A stretch of 64,000 nucleotides of DNA. Origin: Litchfieldella rifensis (GTDB lineage Bacteria > Pseudomonadota > Gammaproteobacteria > Pseudomonadales > Halomonadaceae). The translations under genes and the position numbers were made by a program. The number at the start of each line of letters is the position of its first letter. Position 1 is the first letter of the stretch. The notes beneath the pieces are model-generated. The model worked only from the letters and a program-made list of their open reading frames with translations. It did not search any database and was not told the origin of the DNA. Shown one piece after another: positions 33,387 through 41,733 of the stretch. The stretch lies in contig NZ_JBHRUG010000027.1 of the NCBI RefSeq assembly GCF_042646605.1, positions 124,001 through 188,000 of the forward strand. The letters run 5' to 3'.

Positions 33387-34452
33387 ACTTTCCTTCAATG
33401 GAACCCCTGCATGCGTCGACTAAGTCCATGGTCGAGCGTTTGCCCAGGTCGACGAAGTGTTCGTTCAACCAACGATCCGCCGCTTGATAGCCGATGTCAT
33501 GCAGGCGTTCGATCAAGGTCATCCTGGTGCTCAAGCGGGTAATGGCATCGAAGTCATCCATCTCCTTGTTTGTTGCAATACGATGGAGATGCAGGCTATC
33601 GATCTTGCGGAACAGCTCCCCTTGATAGTGGTGGCCGGCGTTTTCTTCCTCGATCAGCAGTCGTTTGATCAACGCCACGGTCTGTAGCTCCTGGCGCAAG
33701 CTGCTGTTGAAGCTGACTTCATTGATACGATCGATGATTTCATGGGCCATTCGGGGAACCTTGGGGCTCTCCACCGGGTTGATCTGTATCAGCAGCAGGT
33801 CACCAGGTGGGCTCTCCTCGACCAGCGGCAGCAGAGACGGGTTGGCGCTGTAGCCACCATCCCAGTAGGCTTCGCCGTCGATCTCGATGGCATGGAACAG
33901 CAGCGGCAGACTGGCCGAGGCCAGCACCGCATCGCAAGACAGTTCGTGATTGCGGAACACGCGTGGATCGCCGGTGCTCACGTTGGTAGCGGTCACGAAC
34001 AGTCGGATCTCATCGAACTGCCGCAGCCGCTCAAAATCCGCATGGCGCTCGAGCAACGTACGCAGCGGGTTAACGTTGAATGGGTTGGTCTGATAGGGGG
34101 ACACCAGACGCGAGAACGCATCCAGCATCCGGTACCAGGGAATGAAGGAAAGGCCCCAGCGACCGAAGATCAATTGCGCGGCGTTGACCCCCGGTATGCC
34201 GCTCTCGCCACTGCGCCCCACCTCTCGCCAGAAGGCCTGCAGCGCGTCGCGCGCGCCCTGCCTGCCGCCCTTGGCCCAGCCGGTCGCCAGGACCACGGCA
34301 TTCATGGCTCCGGCGCTGGTGCCACTGATTCCGCCGATGTCTACCCGTTCATGTTCCAGCAGCCGGTCCAATACCCCCCAGGTGAAGGCACCATGGGAGC
34401 CGCCGCCCTGCAGGGCCAGATCGATGCTCTTGCCTACGTGGTCGGATGACAT
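33385..34452 (-). CDS. Patatin-like phospholipase family protein
   Basis: A 355-residue serine lipase-like protein. The oxyanion loop is LALQGGGSHGAFTWG near the N terminus, the nucleophile elbow is GISGTSAGAMNAVV, and the partner aspartate lies in YWDGGYSANP. These form the patatin Ser-Asp dyad that hydrolyses acyl esters of phospholipids. No signal peptide is seen, so it probably acts in the cytoplasm or at the inner membrane face. The start at 34452 is chosen for AGAGG upstream; twelve codons of further frame have no family similarity. Confidence 0.88.
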   Translation of the reverse strand: MSSDHVGKSIDLALQGGGSHGAFTWGVLDRLLEHERVDIGGISGTSAGAMNAVVLATGWAKGGRQGARDALQAFWREVGRSGESGIPGVNAAQLIFGRWGLSFIPWYRMLDAFSRLVSPYQTNPFNVNPLRTLLERHADFERLRQFDEIRLFVTATNVSTGDPRVFRNHELSCDAVLASASLPLLFHAIEIDGEAYWDGGYSANPSLLPLVEESPPGDLLLIQINPVESPKVPRMAHEIIDRINEVSFNSSLRQELQTVALIKRLLIEEENAGHHYQGELFRKIDSLHLHRIATNKEMDDFDAITRLSTRMTLIERLHDIGYQAADRWLNEHFVDLGKRSTMDLVDACRGSIEGK

Positions 34453-34784
34453 GTGATGGCCTCTTGGGTTGCTCGTGCTTCGCCACATGGCCGTGGGGAT
34501 CCACTGCCAATGGCCTGAGCCTTATTCATTATAAGACAGTTGTGAATCATGCCGCGTCAGCCGTAGCTCGTGTGGAGGTAGCTAAATCAGATAGTTGAGG
34601 CGGCGCCCCCTTCGCTTTCCTGCGCTCGGATGCTCGCGTTGAAGTTTCTGGATGGCGCTTTTTATTAAGATGTTCTTGACTATACTTCGAAGCATTGCAG
34701 AGACGTAAGTGGCCCGTCGGCCTCGTGGCGACCGGACCGCAAACGATAATGATAATGACGTTGCGTGCAATGGGAGAACACACA
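34453..34784. other. Intergenic region upstream of the TRAP operon, with GATAAT repeats
   Basis: About 330 bases between divergent patatin and TRAP genes. It is locally A+T-rich. Two exact GATAAT hexamers are adjacent at 34745-34756, about 30 bases before the TRAP start codon, matching two thirds of a Fur box. A possible promoter TTGAAG near 34638 with TATTAA 18 bases on is seen. No gene is supported. Confidence 0.4.
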
Positions 34785-35936
34785 ATGAAGAACACGACAG
34801 ACGCCAGCATGGATACGAAGCCGACCTCGCGGCGGCAGTTTCTGAAAGGCGGGCTACTGGCCACTGGCGGCGTAGCGGCAAGTACGTTGGCCGCGCCGGC
34901 GGTACTGGCGCAGCAGCCAATCGTCATCAAGATGCAGACCTCGTGGCCCTCGGGGGACATCTGGATGGACTTCGCTCGCGAGTATGTCGAGCGCGTCCAA
35001 CAGATGTCCGGTGGCCGGCTACAGATCGACCTGTTGCCTGCGGGTGCGGTAGTCCAGGCCTTCCAGGTGCTGGATGCGGTCAATGACGGCATCATCGATG
35101 CTGCCCATACCGTGCCGGTGTACTGGTATGGCAAGCACAAGGCGGCATCGCTATTCGGTACCGGTCCGGTCTTTGGTGGTGACGCTACCACCATGCTGGC
35201 CTGGTTCCACCAAGGCGGCGGCAAGGAACTCTATCGCGAGCTGACCCAGGACATCCTCGGGCTAGACGTCTACGGCTTCTACGGCTTCCCGATGCCGGCC
35301 CAGCCGTTCGGCTGGTTCAAGAACCCAGTGTCCACGGTCGAGGATATTCGAGGCCTCAAGTACCGCACCGTGGGGCTTGCGGCCGACCTCATGCAGGAGC
35401 TTGGCATGAGCGTCTCGCAGTTGCCGGGCGGCGAGATCGTGCCGGCGATGGAGCGCGGCGTCATCGACGCCTTCGAGTTCAACAACCCGTCTTCCGACAT
35501 GCGTTTCGGGGCACAGGACGTGGCCAAGAACTACTATCTTTCCTCGTACCACCAGGCGAGCGAATCGTTCGAGTTCCTGTTCAACCGGGACTTCTTCGAC
35601 GACCTCGACGAGGATCTGCAGGCGATCCTGCAGTACGGGGTCGAGGCGGCGTCGACCTCGAACACGGCGGCGGCGCTCCACAACTACTCGAAGGACCTAC
35701 GGGCGTTACAAGAGGAACATGGCGTCACCGTGCATCGTACCTCGCAGGAGATTCTCGATGCCCAGCTCAAGGCCTGGGACAAACTGATCCCTCAACTGGA
35801 GCAGGACGAGTTCATGAAGAGATGCCTCGACAGCCAGCGCGAGTGGGTCGATCGCGTCGTCTTCTACGAGTTGATGAACAAGCCTGACCTTGCCCTGGCT
35901 TACGAGCACTACTTCCCGGGCAAGCTGAAGCTCTGA
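34785..35936 (+). CDS. dctP: TRAP transporter substrate-binding protein, Tat-exported
   Basis: A 383-residue periplasmic binding protein. The N terminus has a twin-arginine signal (TSRRQFLKGGLLATGG, Arg16-Arg17) with cleavage likely after AVLA near residue 45. The mature domain begins IVIKMQTSWPSGDIWMDFA and includes KYRTVGLAADLMQELGMSVS, the family's ligand-clamp arginine region. Such subfamily members bind oxo-acids. The start at 34785 has GGGAG upstream and exposes the signal; the upstream frame would bury it. First gene of a dctP-dctQ-dctM-amidase operon. Confidence 0.88.
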   Translation: MKNTTDASMDTKPTSRRQFLKGGLLATGGVAASTLAAPAVLAQQPIVIKMQTSWPSGDIWMDFAREYVERVQQMSGGRLQIDLLPAGAVVQAFQVLDAVNDGIIDAAHTVPVYWYGKHKAASLFGTGPVFGGDATTMLAWFHQGGGKELYRELTQDILGLDVYGFYGFPMPAQPFGWFKNPVSTVEDIRGLKYRTVGLAADLMQELGMSVSQLPGGEIVPAMERGVIDAFEFNNPSSDMRFGAQDVAKNYYLSSYHQASESFEFLFNRDFFDDLDEDLQAILQYGVEAASTSNTAAALHNYSKDLRALQEEHGVTVHRTSQEILDAQLKAWDKLIPQLEQDEFMKRCLDSQREWVDRVVFYELMNKPDLALAYEHYFPGKLKL

Positions 35937-35955
35937 AGGTACCCGCCTGTCTCTG

Positions 35956-35979
35956 CCCCTCGGCCTTGGTGCCGAGGGG
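35956..35979 (+). repeat. Hairpin between TRAP binding-protein and permease genes
   Basis: CCCCTCGGC and GCCGAGGGG form a 9-bp stem with a six-base loop, 19 bases after the dctP stop. It has no T run. Such hairpins after binding-protein genes commonly protect the upstream message or partly terminate, giving more binding protein than permease; that role is inferred. Confidence 0.6.
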
Positions 35980-36084
35980 AGGGCAGTGGACAATTCCAGC
36001 CATGAATAGCACGACAGCTCCCACAACTCCCCGGCGCAGCAGCCCTCTGGCAGCTGCGCTGGCCTATCCGGCAGGTGTATCCGC

Positions 36085-36699
36085 GTGTTGACCAAAGTCA
36101 TCCAGTTCATCGATCGCCTCACAGGGTGGTTCGGCCGAGCGTTCGCCTGGCTGATCCTGCTGATGGCGTTCGGCATGGGCTATGAGGTACTGGTGCGTTA
36201 TGTCTTCAACGCTCCGACCGCCTGGGCCTTCGACATGTCCTACATCCTCTACGGCACACTGTTCATGGTGGGCGGTGCCTACACGCTGGCGCGCAATGGC
36301 CACGTACGCGGCGACTTCCTCTATCGCCTGTGGAAGCCGCGCACTCAGGCCGCCGTCGAGCTGGTGCTCTACTTCATCTTCTTCTTCCCCGGGATCACTG
36401 CACTGATGGTTGCCGGCGCCCAGTATGCGGGGCGCTCCTGGCGCTATATGGAGGTAAGCGTCAACTCGCCCGCCGGCGTGCCGGTGTTCCAGTTCAAGAC
36501 CATGCTCGTGGTGGCGGGTACGTTGCTGTTTCTCCAGGGCATCGCCCAGGTCTGCCGCTGCATCCTGTGCCTCAGAACCGGCGAGTGGCTACCGCACGAA
36601 GAGGATGTCGAGGAGCTCGAGGATCAGTTGGTCAAGCAGGCGGCCTCCGGAGAGAGAGACAAGGCGGAGAAGATCGCGAAGGGGAGAGACGACGCATGA
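36085..36699 (+). CDS. dctQ: TRAP transporter small permease
   Basis: A 204-residue membrane protein with four hydrophobic segments, the DctQ plan: FGRAFAWLILLMAFGMGYEV, then a segment around MSYILYGTLFMVGGAYTLA, and two more. It begins with GTG at 36085 with AGGTG eight bases upstream. The C-terminal tail is unusually charged (DVEELEDQLVKQAASGERD). Its stop overlaps the start of dctM (ATGA). Confidence 0.86.
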   Translation: MLTKVIQFIDRLTGWFGRAFAWLILLMAFGMGYEVLVRYVFNAPTAWAFDMSYILYGTLFMVGGAYTLARNGHVRGDFLYRLWKPRTQAAVELVLYFIFFFPGITALMVAGAQYAGRSWRYMEVSVNSPAGVPVFQFKTMLVVAGTLLFLQGIAQVCRCILCLRTGEWLPHEEDVEELEDQLVKQAASGERDKAEKIAKGRDDA

Positions 36700-38117
36700 C
36701 GGATCCTCAGATCGCCATCATGATGCTGGGGATCTTCATCCTCATCATATTTTTCGGTTTCCCGATCGCCTTCACTCTGATGGCGCTGGGCGTCATCTTC
36801 GGTTACTACGCCTACTACAATCCGGGACGAATGTGGCGCGATTACGACCGAGCCGTCGAGGCCGGTGCCAACAACTGGGAGCTGTTGGAAACCTGGGTCG
36901 GGGGGTTCTTCAATAACCGGATCTTCGACTTGTTCGTCAACCAGACCTACTCGGTGATGGCGAACGAGGTGCTGACCGCGGTGCCCCTGTTCCTGTTCAT
37001 GGGCTACATTGTCGAGCGCGCCAATATCGTCGACCGGCTGTTCTCGACGCTTTACATTGCGGCTAAACGGCTGCCCGGCGCCATGGCGGTGGCGGCACTG
37101 ATTACCTGTGCGCTGTTCGCCACCGCCACCGGTATCGTCGGTGCGGTGGTGACACTGATGGGGTTGCTGGCGTTCCCGGCGATGCTGAAGGCCCGCTACA
37201 ATACCGGCTTCGCCTCGGGCGTGATCTGCGCCGGTGGCACACTCGGCATCCTGATCCCGCCCTCGATCATGCTGATCGTCTACGCAGCGGCTTCGGGAGT
37301 CTCGATCGTGCGGCTCTATGCCGGAGCGCTGCTCCCTGGCTTCCTGCTCGCCGGGCTCTACCTCCTCTACATCATCGGGCGCTCCATGCTGCAGCCCTCG
37401 GTGGCGCCGAAGCCGCGCGAGGAGGAGGTCGGCGACATTCCCACCTCCCGGCTGGTCCTGATGATCCTGACCTCGTTCGTGCCGCTGGCGGTGCTGATCA
37501 TGGCGGTGCTGGGATCGATCCTGTTCGGGTTGGCGACGCCGACCGAGGCGGCCTCGGCGGGCGCACTCGGTGGATTGGGGCTAGCGGCAGTCTACCGGGC
37601 GTTGACTTGGCAGCGGCTACGCGAGGCGGTCTATCTGACCTTGAAGACGACAGCGATGGTATGCTGGTTATTCGTCGGCTCGTGGACGTTCTCCTCAGTG
37701 TTCTCCTATCTGGGCGGCGAGCATTTGATCACCGAGTTCGTCACCGGGCTCGACATCTCGACGCTCACCTTCCTGATCATGGCGCAGCTCATCATCTTCC
37801 TCCTGGGATGGCCGCTCGAGTGGTCGGAGATCATCATTATCTTCGTGCCGATCTTTTTGCCGTTGCTGTCGATTTTCGGCGTCGACCCGCTGTTCTTCGG
37901 CATTCTGGTGGCGCTCAATCTGCAGACCTCGTTCCTGACACCACCCATGGCGATGTCGGCCTATTACCTCAAGGGAATCGCGCCGCCACACGTGCAATTG
38001 GTAGAGATATTCCGCGGTTGCATGCCGTTCCTGGCGATGGTATTCCTCGCCATGATCGTGCTCTACAACGTGCCCGGCATCGTGTTCTGGCTACCGGAGA
38101 TGATTTATGGGCGTTAA
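36696..38117 (+). CDS. dctM: TRAP transporter large permease
   Basis: A 473-residue permease with about twelve membrane segments. Family motifs include AVPLFLFMGYIVERANIVDR, ITCALFATATGIVGAVV, and AGGTLGILIPPSIMLIVYA; the last part reads LQTSFLTPPMAMSAYYLKG. It moves the ligand captured by DctP, driven by a sodium gradient. The start overlaps dctQ by four bases and the end overlaps the amidase gene by eleven, so the whole operon is translationally coupled. Confidence 0.9.
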   Translation: MTDPQIAIMMLGIFILIIFFGFPIAFTLMALGVIFGYYAYYNPGRMWRDYDRAVEAGANNWELLETWVGGFFNNRIFDLFVNQTYSVMANEVLTAVPLFLFMGYIVERANIVDRLFSTLYIAAKRLPGAMAVAALITCALFATATGIVGAVVTLMGLLAFPAMLKARYNTGFASGVICAGGTLGILIPPSIMLIVYAAASGVSIVRLYAGALLPGFLLAGLYLLYIIGRSMLQPSVAPKPREEEVGDIPTSRLVLMILTSFVPLAVLIMAVLGSILFGLATPTEAASAGALGGLGLAAVYRALTWQRLREAVYLTLKTTAMVCWLFVGSWTFSSVFSYLGGEHLITEFVTGLDISTLTFLIMAQLIIFLLGWPLEWSEIIIIFVPIFLPLLSIFGVDPLFFGILVALNLQTSFLTPPMAMSAYYLKGIAPPHVQLVEIFRGCMPFLAMVFLAMIVLYNVPGIVFWLPEMIYGR

Positions 38118-39462
38118 GCGGATCATGGCGGCGGAGTCTGCCAAGTTGACGGCACGCGAGGCGGCTCGACGTATTGCCGAGGGCGCGCTTACCTCGGCTG
38201 ACCTGGTCGCGGCTTGCCTGGAGTGCATTGCGGCGGAGGAGGAGCGGGTCCAGGCCTGGGAGTTCCTCGACCGCGACAAGGCCATGGCCGAAGCCGAGGA
38301 GCGTGACCGCCGCCGCCAGCGCGGGTGGCCGCTCGGGCCTTTGCATGGCGTGCCTGTGGCAATCAAGGACATCGTCGACGTCAAGGGCATGCCGACGGGG
38401 AACGGTACGCCAATCGACGCCGGTAAGCGGCCATTCGTGGACGCCGCGGTGATCCGGCGGCTGCGGGCCGCCGGGGCGGTGATCCTGGGCAAGACGGTAA
38501 CCACCGAATTCGCTTATTACCACCCGGGCAAGACACGAAACCCGCACGATGCGGGGCGAACGCCCGGTGGCTCGTCGAGCGGCTCGGCGGCGGCGGTGGC
38601 GGCAGGCATGGTGCCACTGGCGCTCGGTAGCCAGACCAATGGCTCAGTGATCCGGCCGGCCTCGTTTTGCGGCGTGGTCGGGTTCAAGCCCTCCTTCGGT
38701 GCCGTTCCGCGCACCGGCATGCTGACGCTGGCGCCGAGCCTCGATCAGGTCGGTGTCTTCGCCCGCACGATCGAGGACGTGGCGCTGGCCGAACTGCTGA
38801 TGGGGCCGGATGGGCAGGACGTGGACGCCCTGGAGAGCCCGGGACCGCTCAGTGGCACGGCGCTGGCCGAGCCGCCGGTGACGCCGGCGCTGGCCTTCGT
38901 CAAGACACCCTTCTGGGAGCGTGCGGACGCTGAGACGCAGGCCGCCTTCAGTGAGCTCGGGGAAGCGCTGGGCGAGCAGGTCGACGAGGTCGAGCTGCCC
39001 GAGATCTTCGTCCGTGGTGCCGGCTGGCTAGAGGGTGTGATGGCGGCCGAGATGGCGCGCAACCTCGGTCACTATGCCGATCGCGCGCCTCACGAGACCA
39101 GCGAGAAATTCCGCGGGCTGGTCGCCGACGGGCGAGCGATGAAGGCCCCCGACTACCTGGCGGCGCGCGATATGCGCCGGGTGCTGCGCGATGCACTCGG
39201 ACCCATCTTCGACCGCTTCGACGTCATCGTCACGCCGGCGGCGCCGGGCGAGGCACCCGAGGGGCTGGAGAGCACGGGCGACCCGACCTTCTGCAGCCTC
39301 TGGACCTTCTGTGGCTTGCCGGCCATCAGTCTGCCACTGATGACGGGGCCGAACGGCATGCCGCTGGGGGTGCAACTGGTCGGCCAGTACGGACAGGACG
39401 CACGGCTGCTCAGAACCGCGCGCTGGCTGGTACGCACGCTCTCCGGGGAGGGGAACGAATGA
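38107..39462 (+). CDS. Amidase (amidase-signature family)
   Basis: A 451-residue hydrolase with the Ser-cisSer-Lys arrangement: Lys87 in VAIKDIVDVKG, the serine cluster 156-158 in GGSSSGSAAAVAAG, and nucleophile Ser180 in SQTNGSVIRPASF. The usual GTDTGGS around the nucleophile is SQTNGS here. Such enzymes cleave amides, carbamates or ureas to acids. GGAG lies seven bases before the ATG, and the gene overlaps dctM by 11 bases. An amidase in a TRAP operon suggests that the imported compound is an amide, or that its product acid is exchanged; this is inference. Confidence 0.88.
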   Translation: MGVKRIMAAESAKLTAREAARRIAEGALTSADLVAACLECIAAEEERVQAWEFLDRDKAMAEAEERDRRRQRGWPLGPLHGVPVAIKDIVDVKGMPTGNGTPIDAGKRPFVDAAVIRRLRAAGAVILGKTVTTEFAYYHPGKTRNPHDAGRTPGGSSSGSAAAVAAGMVPLALGSQTNGSVIRPASFCGVVGFKPSFGAVPRTGMLTLAPSLDQVGVFARTIEDVALAELLMGPDGQDVDALESPGPLSGTALAEPPVTPALAFVKTPFWERADAETQAAFSELGEALGEQVDEVELPEIFVRGAGWLEGVMAAEMARNLGHYADRAPHETSEKFRGLVADGRAMKAPDYLAARDMRRVLRDALGPIFDRFDVIVTPAAPGEAPEGLESTGDPTFCSLWTFCGLPAISLPLMTGPNGMPLGVQLVGQYGQDARLLRTARWLVRTLSGEGNE

Positions 39463-39623
39463 CCGATAAGGTGCTGGCCATCATCGCACTGCTTGGACTG
39501 ATAGCCTTCCTCATCACGGTGCCGATCTTCGTGCCGCATATCGACCTGATCATCTTCACGGTCGGCTGTGTGCTGCTGGCTGCCTTCGACTTCTGGCGCG
39601 AGCTGTTCCGCGGCAAGCGCTGA
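39459..39623 (+). CDS. Small two-segment membrane protein, 54 residues
   Basis: A short gene whose ATG overlaps the amidase stop (ATGA). The product MTDKVLAIIALLGLIAFLIT continues into a second hydrophobic stretch (LIIFTVGCVLLAAFDFW) and ends basic (RELFRGKR), giving two membrane segments. Similar tiny proteins accompany TRAP and amidase operons in halophiles as far as I recall. The coupling to the operon argues for an accessory role in the same transport process. Confidence 0.7.
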   Translation: MTDKVLAIIALLGLIAFLITVPIFVPHIDLIIFTVGCVLLAAFDFWRELFRGKR

Positions 39624-39642
39624 CCTGGCCCCTGGATCCGAA

Positions 39643-39718
39643 TGGTGCCGCAAGGCGGACTCGAACCGCCGACCTGCGCATTACGAATGCGCTGCTCTGC
39701 CAACTGAGCTATTGCGGC
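39643..39718 (-). tRNA. tRNA-Thr (anticodon CGT)
   Basis: A 76-base cloverleaf including an encoded CCA end. On the minus strand it starts GCCGCAATAGCTCAGTTGG. The anticodon stem GCGCA/TGCGC holds the loop TTCGTAA, giving anticodon CGT (threonine, ACG codon). The T arm GGCGGTTCGAGTCCGCC is standard. Confidence 0.95.
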
Positions 39719-39736
39719 AGATAGGGGCTGGCTGAA

Positions 39737-39765
39737 GGATAAGAACAAAACGGGCACGGTGTCAG
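39737..39765 (-). promoter_or_regulatory. Candidate promoter of tRNA-Thr
   Basis: Minus strand: CTGACA (39765-39760), 17 bases, TTATCC (39742-39737), about 18 bases before the tRNA. Spacing is ideal, and the hexamers match consensus moderately. Confidence 0.4.
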
Positions 39766-39923
39766 CATCCCCTTGGTGATTATGAGTCGAACCGATGAAA
39801 GCTGCCATCAGCGCACCAGCGAGGTATGCTGGCCGACAGGCAGGGACGCCGTTGCCTTTCGTGCGTCACTTGCCCTTGAGTTCACGGTAATCACAACCTT
39901 CTTGGCAAGGGTAGGGATACGCA

Positions 39924-40679
39924 ATGGAATGGCTTTCGGACCCTCAGGCTTGGGTGGCCCTGGCGACGCTGACGGCACTCGAGATCGTCCTCGGTATCGA
40001 TAACATCATCTTCATCTCCATCCTGGTGGGGAGATTGCCTGTCGCACAGCGTCAGCGAGCGCGGCTGATCGGTCTGTCGCTGGCGATGGGCATGCGCATC
40101 CTGCTGCTGCTCTCACTGGCCTGGGTGATGGGGCTCACGGCGCCATGGTTCGAGGTCTTCGGATTGTCGGTCTCGGGACGCGATCTGGTACTGCTGCTGG
40201 GCGGCCTGTTTCTGCTGGCCAAGAGTACCCACGAGATCCATGCGAGTCTCGAGGGCGGGCCCGACGAGCAGTCCTCGGCCGGGTCTGCGGGCATTTATTC
40301 CGTGCTGATCCAGATCGCCCTGATCGATATCGTCTTTTCCCTGGACTCGGTGATTACCGCCGTCGGCCTGGCCGACCATGTGCAGGTGATGGTCATCGCC
40401 ATCGTGCTGTCGGTCGGCGTGATGATGCTCTCCGCCAAGGCGATCGGCGACTTCGTCGATCGTCACCCGACCATCAAGATGCTGGCACTGAGCTTTCTGA
40501 TCATGATCGGCGTCATGCTGATGGCCGAGGGTCTCCACTTCCATATTCCCAAGGGCTACGTCTACTTCGCCATGGCCTTTTCGGTTGGGGTGGAAATGCT
40601 CAACCTGCGGATGCGTTCGAAAACCCGCGCCCCCGTCAAATTGCAGCGCCGGTTGCAGGAGAACGATACGTCCAAGTGA
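39924..40679 (+). CDS. TerC family integral membrane protein
   Basis: A 251-residue protein with about seven membrane segments. It has the TerC hallmark acidic motif in EIVLGIDNIIFISIL near residues 19-33 and the second in DIVFSLDSVITAVGL. TerC relatives (Alx, MeeF, YceF-like) export manganese or related ions, often to metallate exported proteins. The ATG at 39924 is preceded by AGGGTAGGG. It is monocistronic, 118 bases of spacer plus the tRNA region away from the operon before it. Confidence 0.87.
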   Translation: MEWLSDPQAWVALATLTALEIVLGIDNIIFISILVGRLPVAQRQRARLIGLSLAMGMRILLLLSLAWVMGLTAPWFEVFGLSVSGRDLVLLLGGLFLLAKSTHEIHASLEGGPDEQSSAGSAGIYSVLIQIALIDIVFSLDSVITAVGLADHVQVMVIAIVLSVGVMMLSAKAIGDFVDRHPTIKMLALSFLIMIGVMLMAEGLHFHIPKGYVYFAMAFSVGVEMLNLRMRSKTRAPVKLQRRLQENDTSK

Positions 40680-40841
40680 TCCGGTGAGTTGCCATGATCC
40701 GCCAAGGCCAGCGCCGGCAATGCCAGGGTGCTGGCTTGTTCCGAGGTGGCCCCATGATGCCTGCCTCGCGGGTACCCGCTCCATCCGCTGGTTGGCGGTG
40801 AGCCGGGGAAACGAAGTCAGCGGTGTTGTGGAAAAGCCAAG

Positions 40842-41582
40842 GTGTCGATACTCACAGCAGTTGCATTTCTGGTTATCGTCTTTCTGACATCCGCGCTGTC
40901 AGGCGTTTTCGGAATGGCGGGCGGGCTGATCCTGCTGTGGTTTCTGCTGATGGCATTGCCGGCGACCTCGGCGATCGTCGTGCACGGCGTGATCCAACTC
41001 TGTGCCAATGCCTCACGGGCCTGGCTGTCGCGTCGCTACATCGATTTTCGCATCGTTGCCATCATCGCTTCGGGCGGGGCGCTCGCCGCACTGGGCCTGG
41101 CCTTGGTCAACTACACACCCAACACGGCCATCGTCTCGCTGCTGATCGGGCTGATGCCATTGCTGGTGTGGGTTCCCAAGGCCTGGTTTCGCTTCGATGC
41201 CGCTCGTCCCGGTCACGCCTTCTGCTGCGGGGTGGTTGCCGGCGGTTTGACCATCGCCGCCGGGGTCTCGGGGCCGACCATCGACATCTTCTTCATTCGC
41301 ACCCATATGGACCGCCGCCAAATCGTTGCGACCAAGGCAGCGGTCCAGGTCATTTCGCATTCGATCAAGATCGTATTCTATGCGGGGGCGGCCCTGACGC
41401 TGAGTGCGACGCATTGGGGGGTGGTGCTGCTGGCCATTCCCTTTGCCATCCTTGGCACGCGCTCGGGCAATGCAATACTGCGACGCTTGACCGATGCCAA
41501 CTTCCGCTATTGGACGAGATGGCTCGTCACCGCGATCGGCGCTTTCTACTTCGTCCAGGGGGTGTGGATGGTTTCCTCCTGA
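40842..41582 (+). CDS. TSUP (TauE/SafE) family membrane transporter
   Basis: A 246-residue membrane protein with about eight hydrophobic segments. It has the family's repeated GxxGxxGG-type motif: SALSGVFGMAGGLILLWFLL near the N terminus and CGVVAGGLTIAAGVSGPTI in the second half. TSUP proteins move sulfite, sulfoacetate or related organosulfur anions. It starts with GTG at 40842, placed directly before the first membrane segment; the ribosome site is weak (GGAAAAG). The substrate cannot be told. Confidence 0.82.
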   Translation: MSILTAVAFLVIVFLTSALSGVFGMAGGLILLWFLLMALPATSAIVVHGVIQLCANASRAWLSRRYIDFRIVAIIASGGALAALGLALVNYTPNTAIVSLLIGLMPLLVWVPKAWFRFDAARPGHAFCCGVVAGGLTIAAGVSGPTIDIFFIRTHMDRRQIVATKAAVQVISHSIKIVFYAGAALTLSATHWGVVLLAIPFAILGTRSGNAILRRLTDANFRYWTRWLVTAIGAFYFVQGVWMVSS

Positions 41583-41733
41583 TCAAGGACGATCCATCAC
41601 GACGAGATCGTGCTTGCAGCTTGGCGCCAAGGATCCGAGGATCGGGGGAGATCGAAAGTGAGCGCATCCTCATATAATTAGCTTGTATTAATCTAAGAAA
41701 AACAGAACCCTTTCAGCTCGTTCAGGAGTGCCA

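Noticed and set aside
41620..41631. Perfect 12-base palindrome CTTGGCGCCAAG before the multicopper oxidase gene
   Set aside because: It is short and lies about 40 bases ahead of the likely -10 element, but no second copy or known consensus was recognised. Palindromes of this size are not rare in GC-rich DNA.
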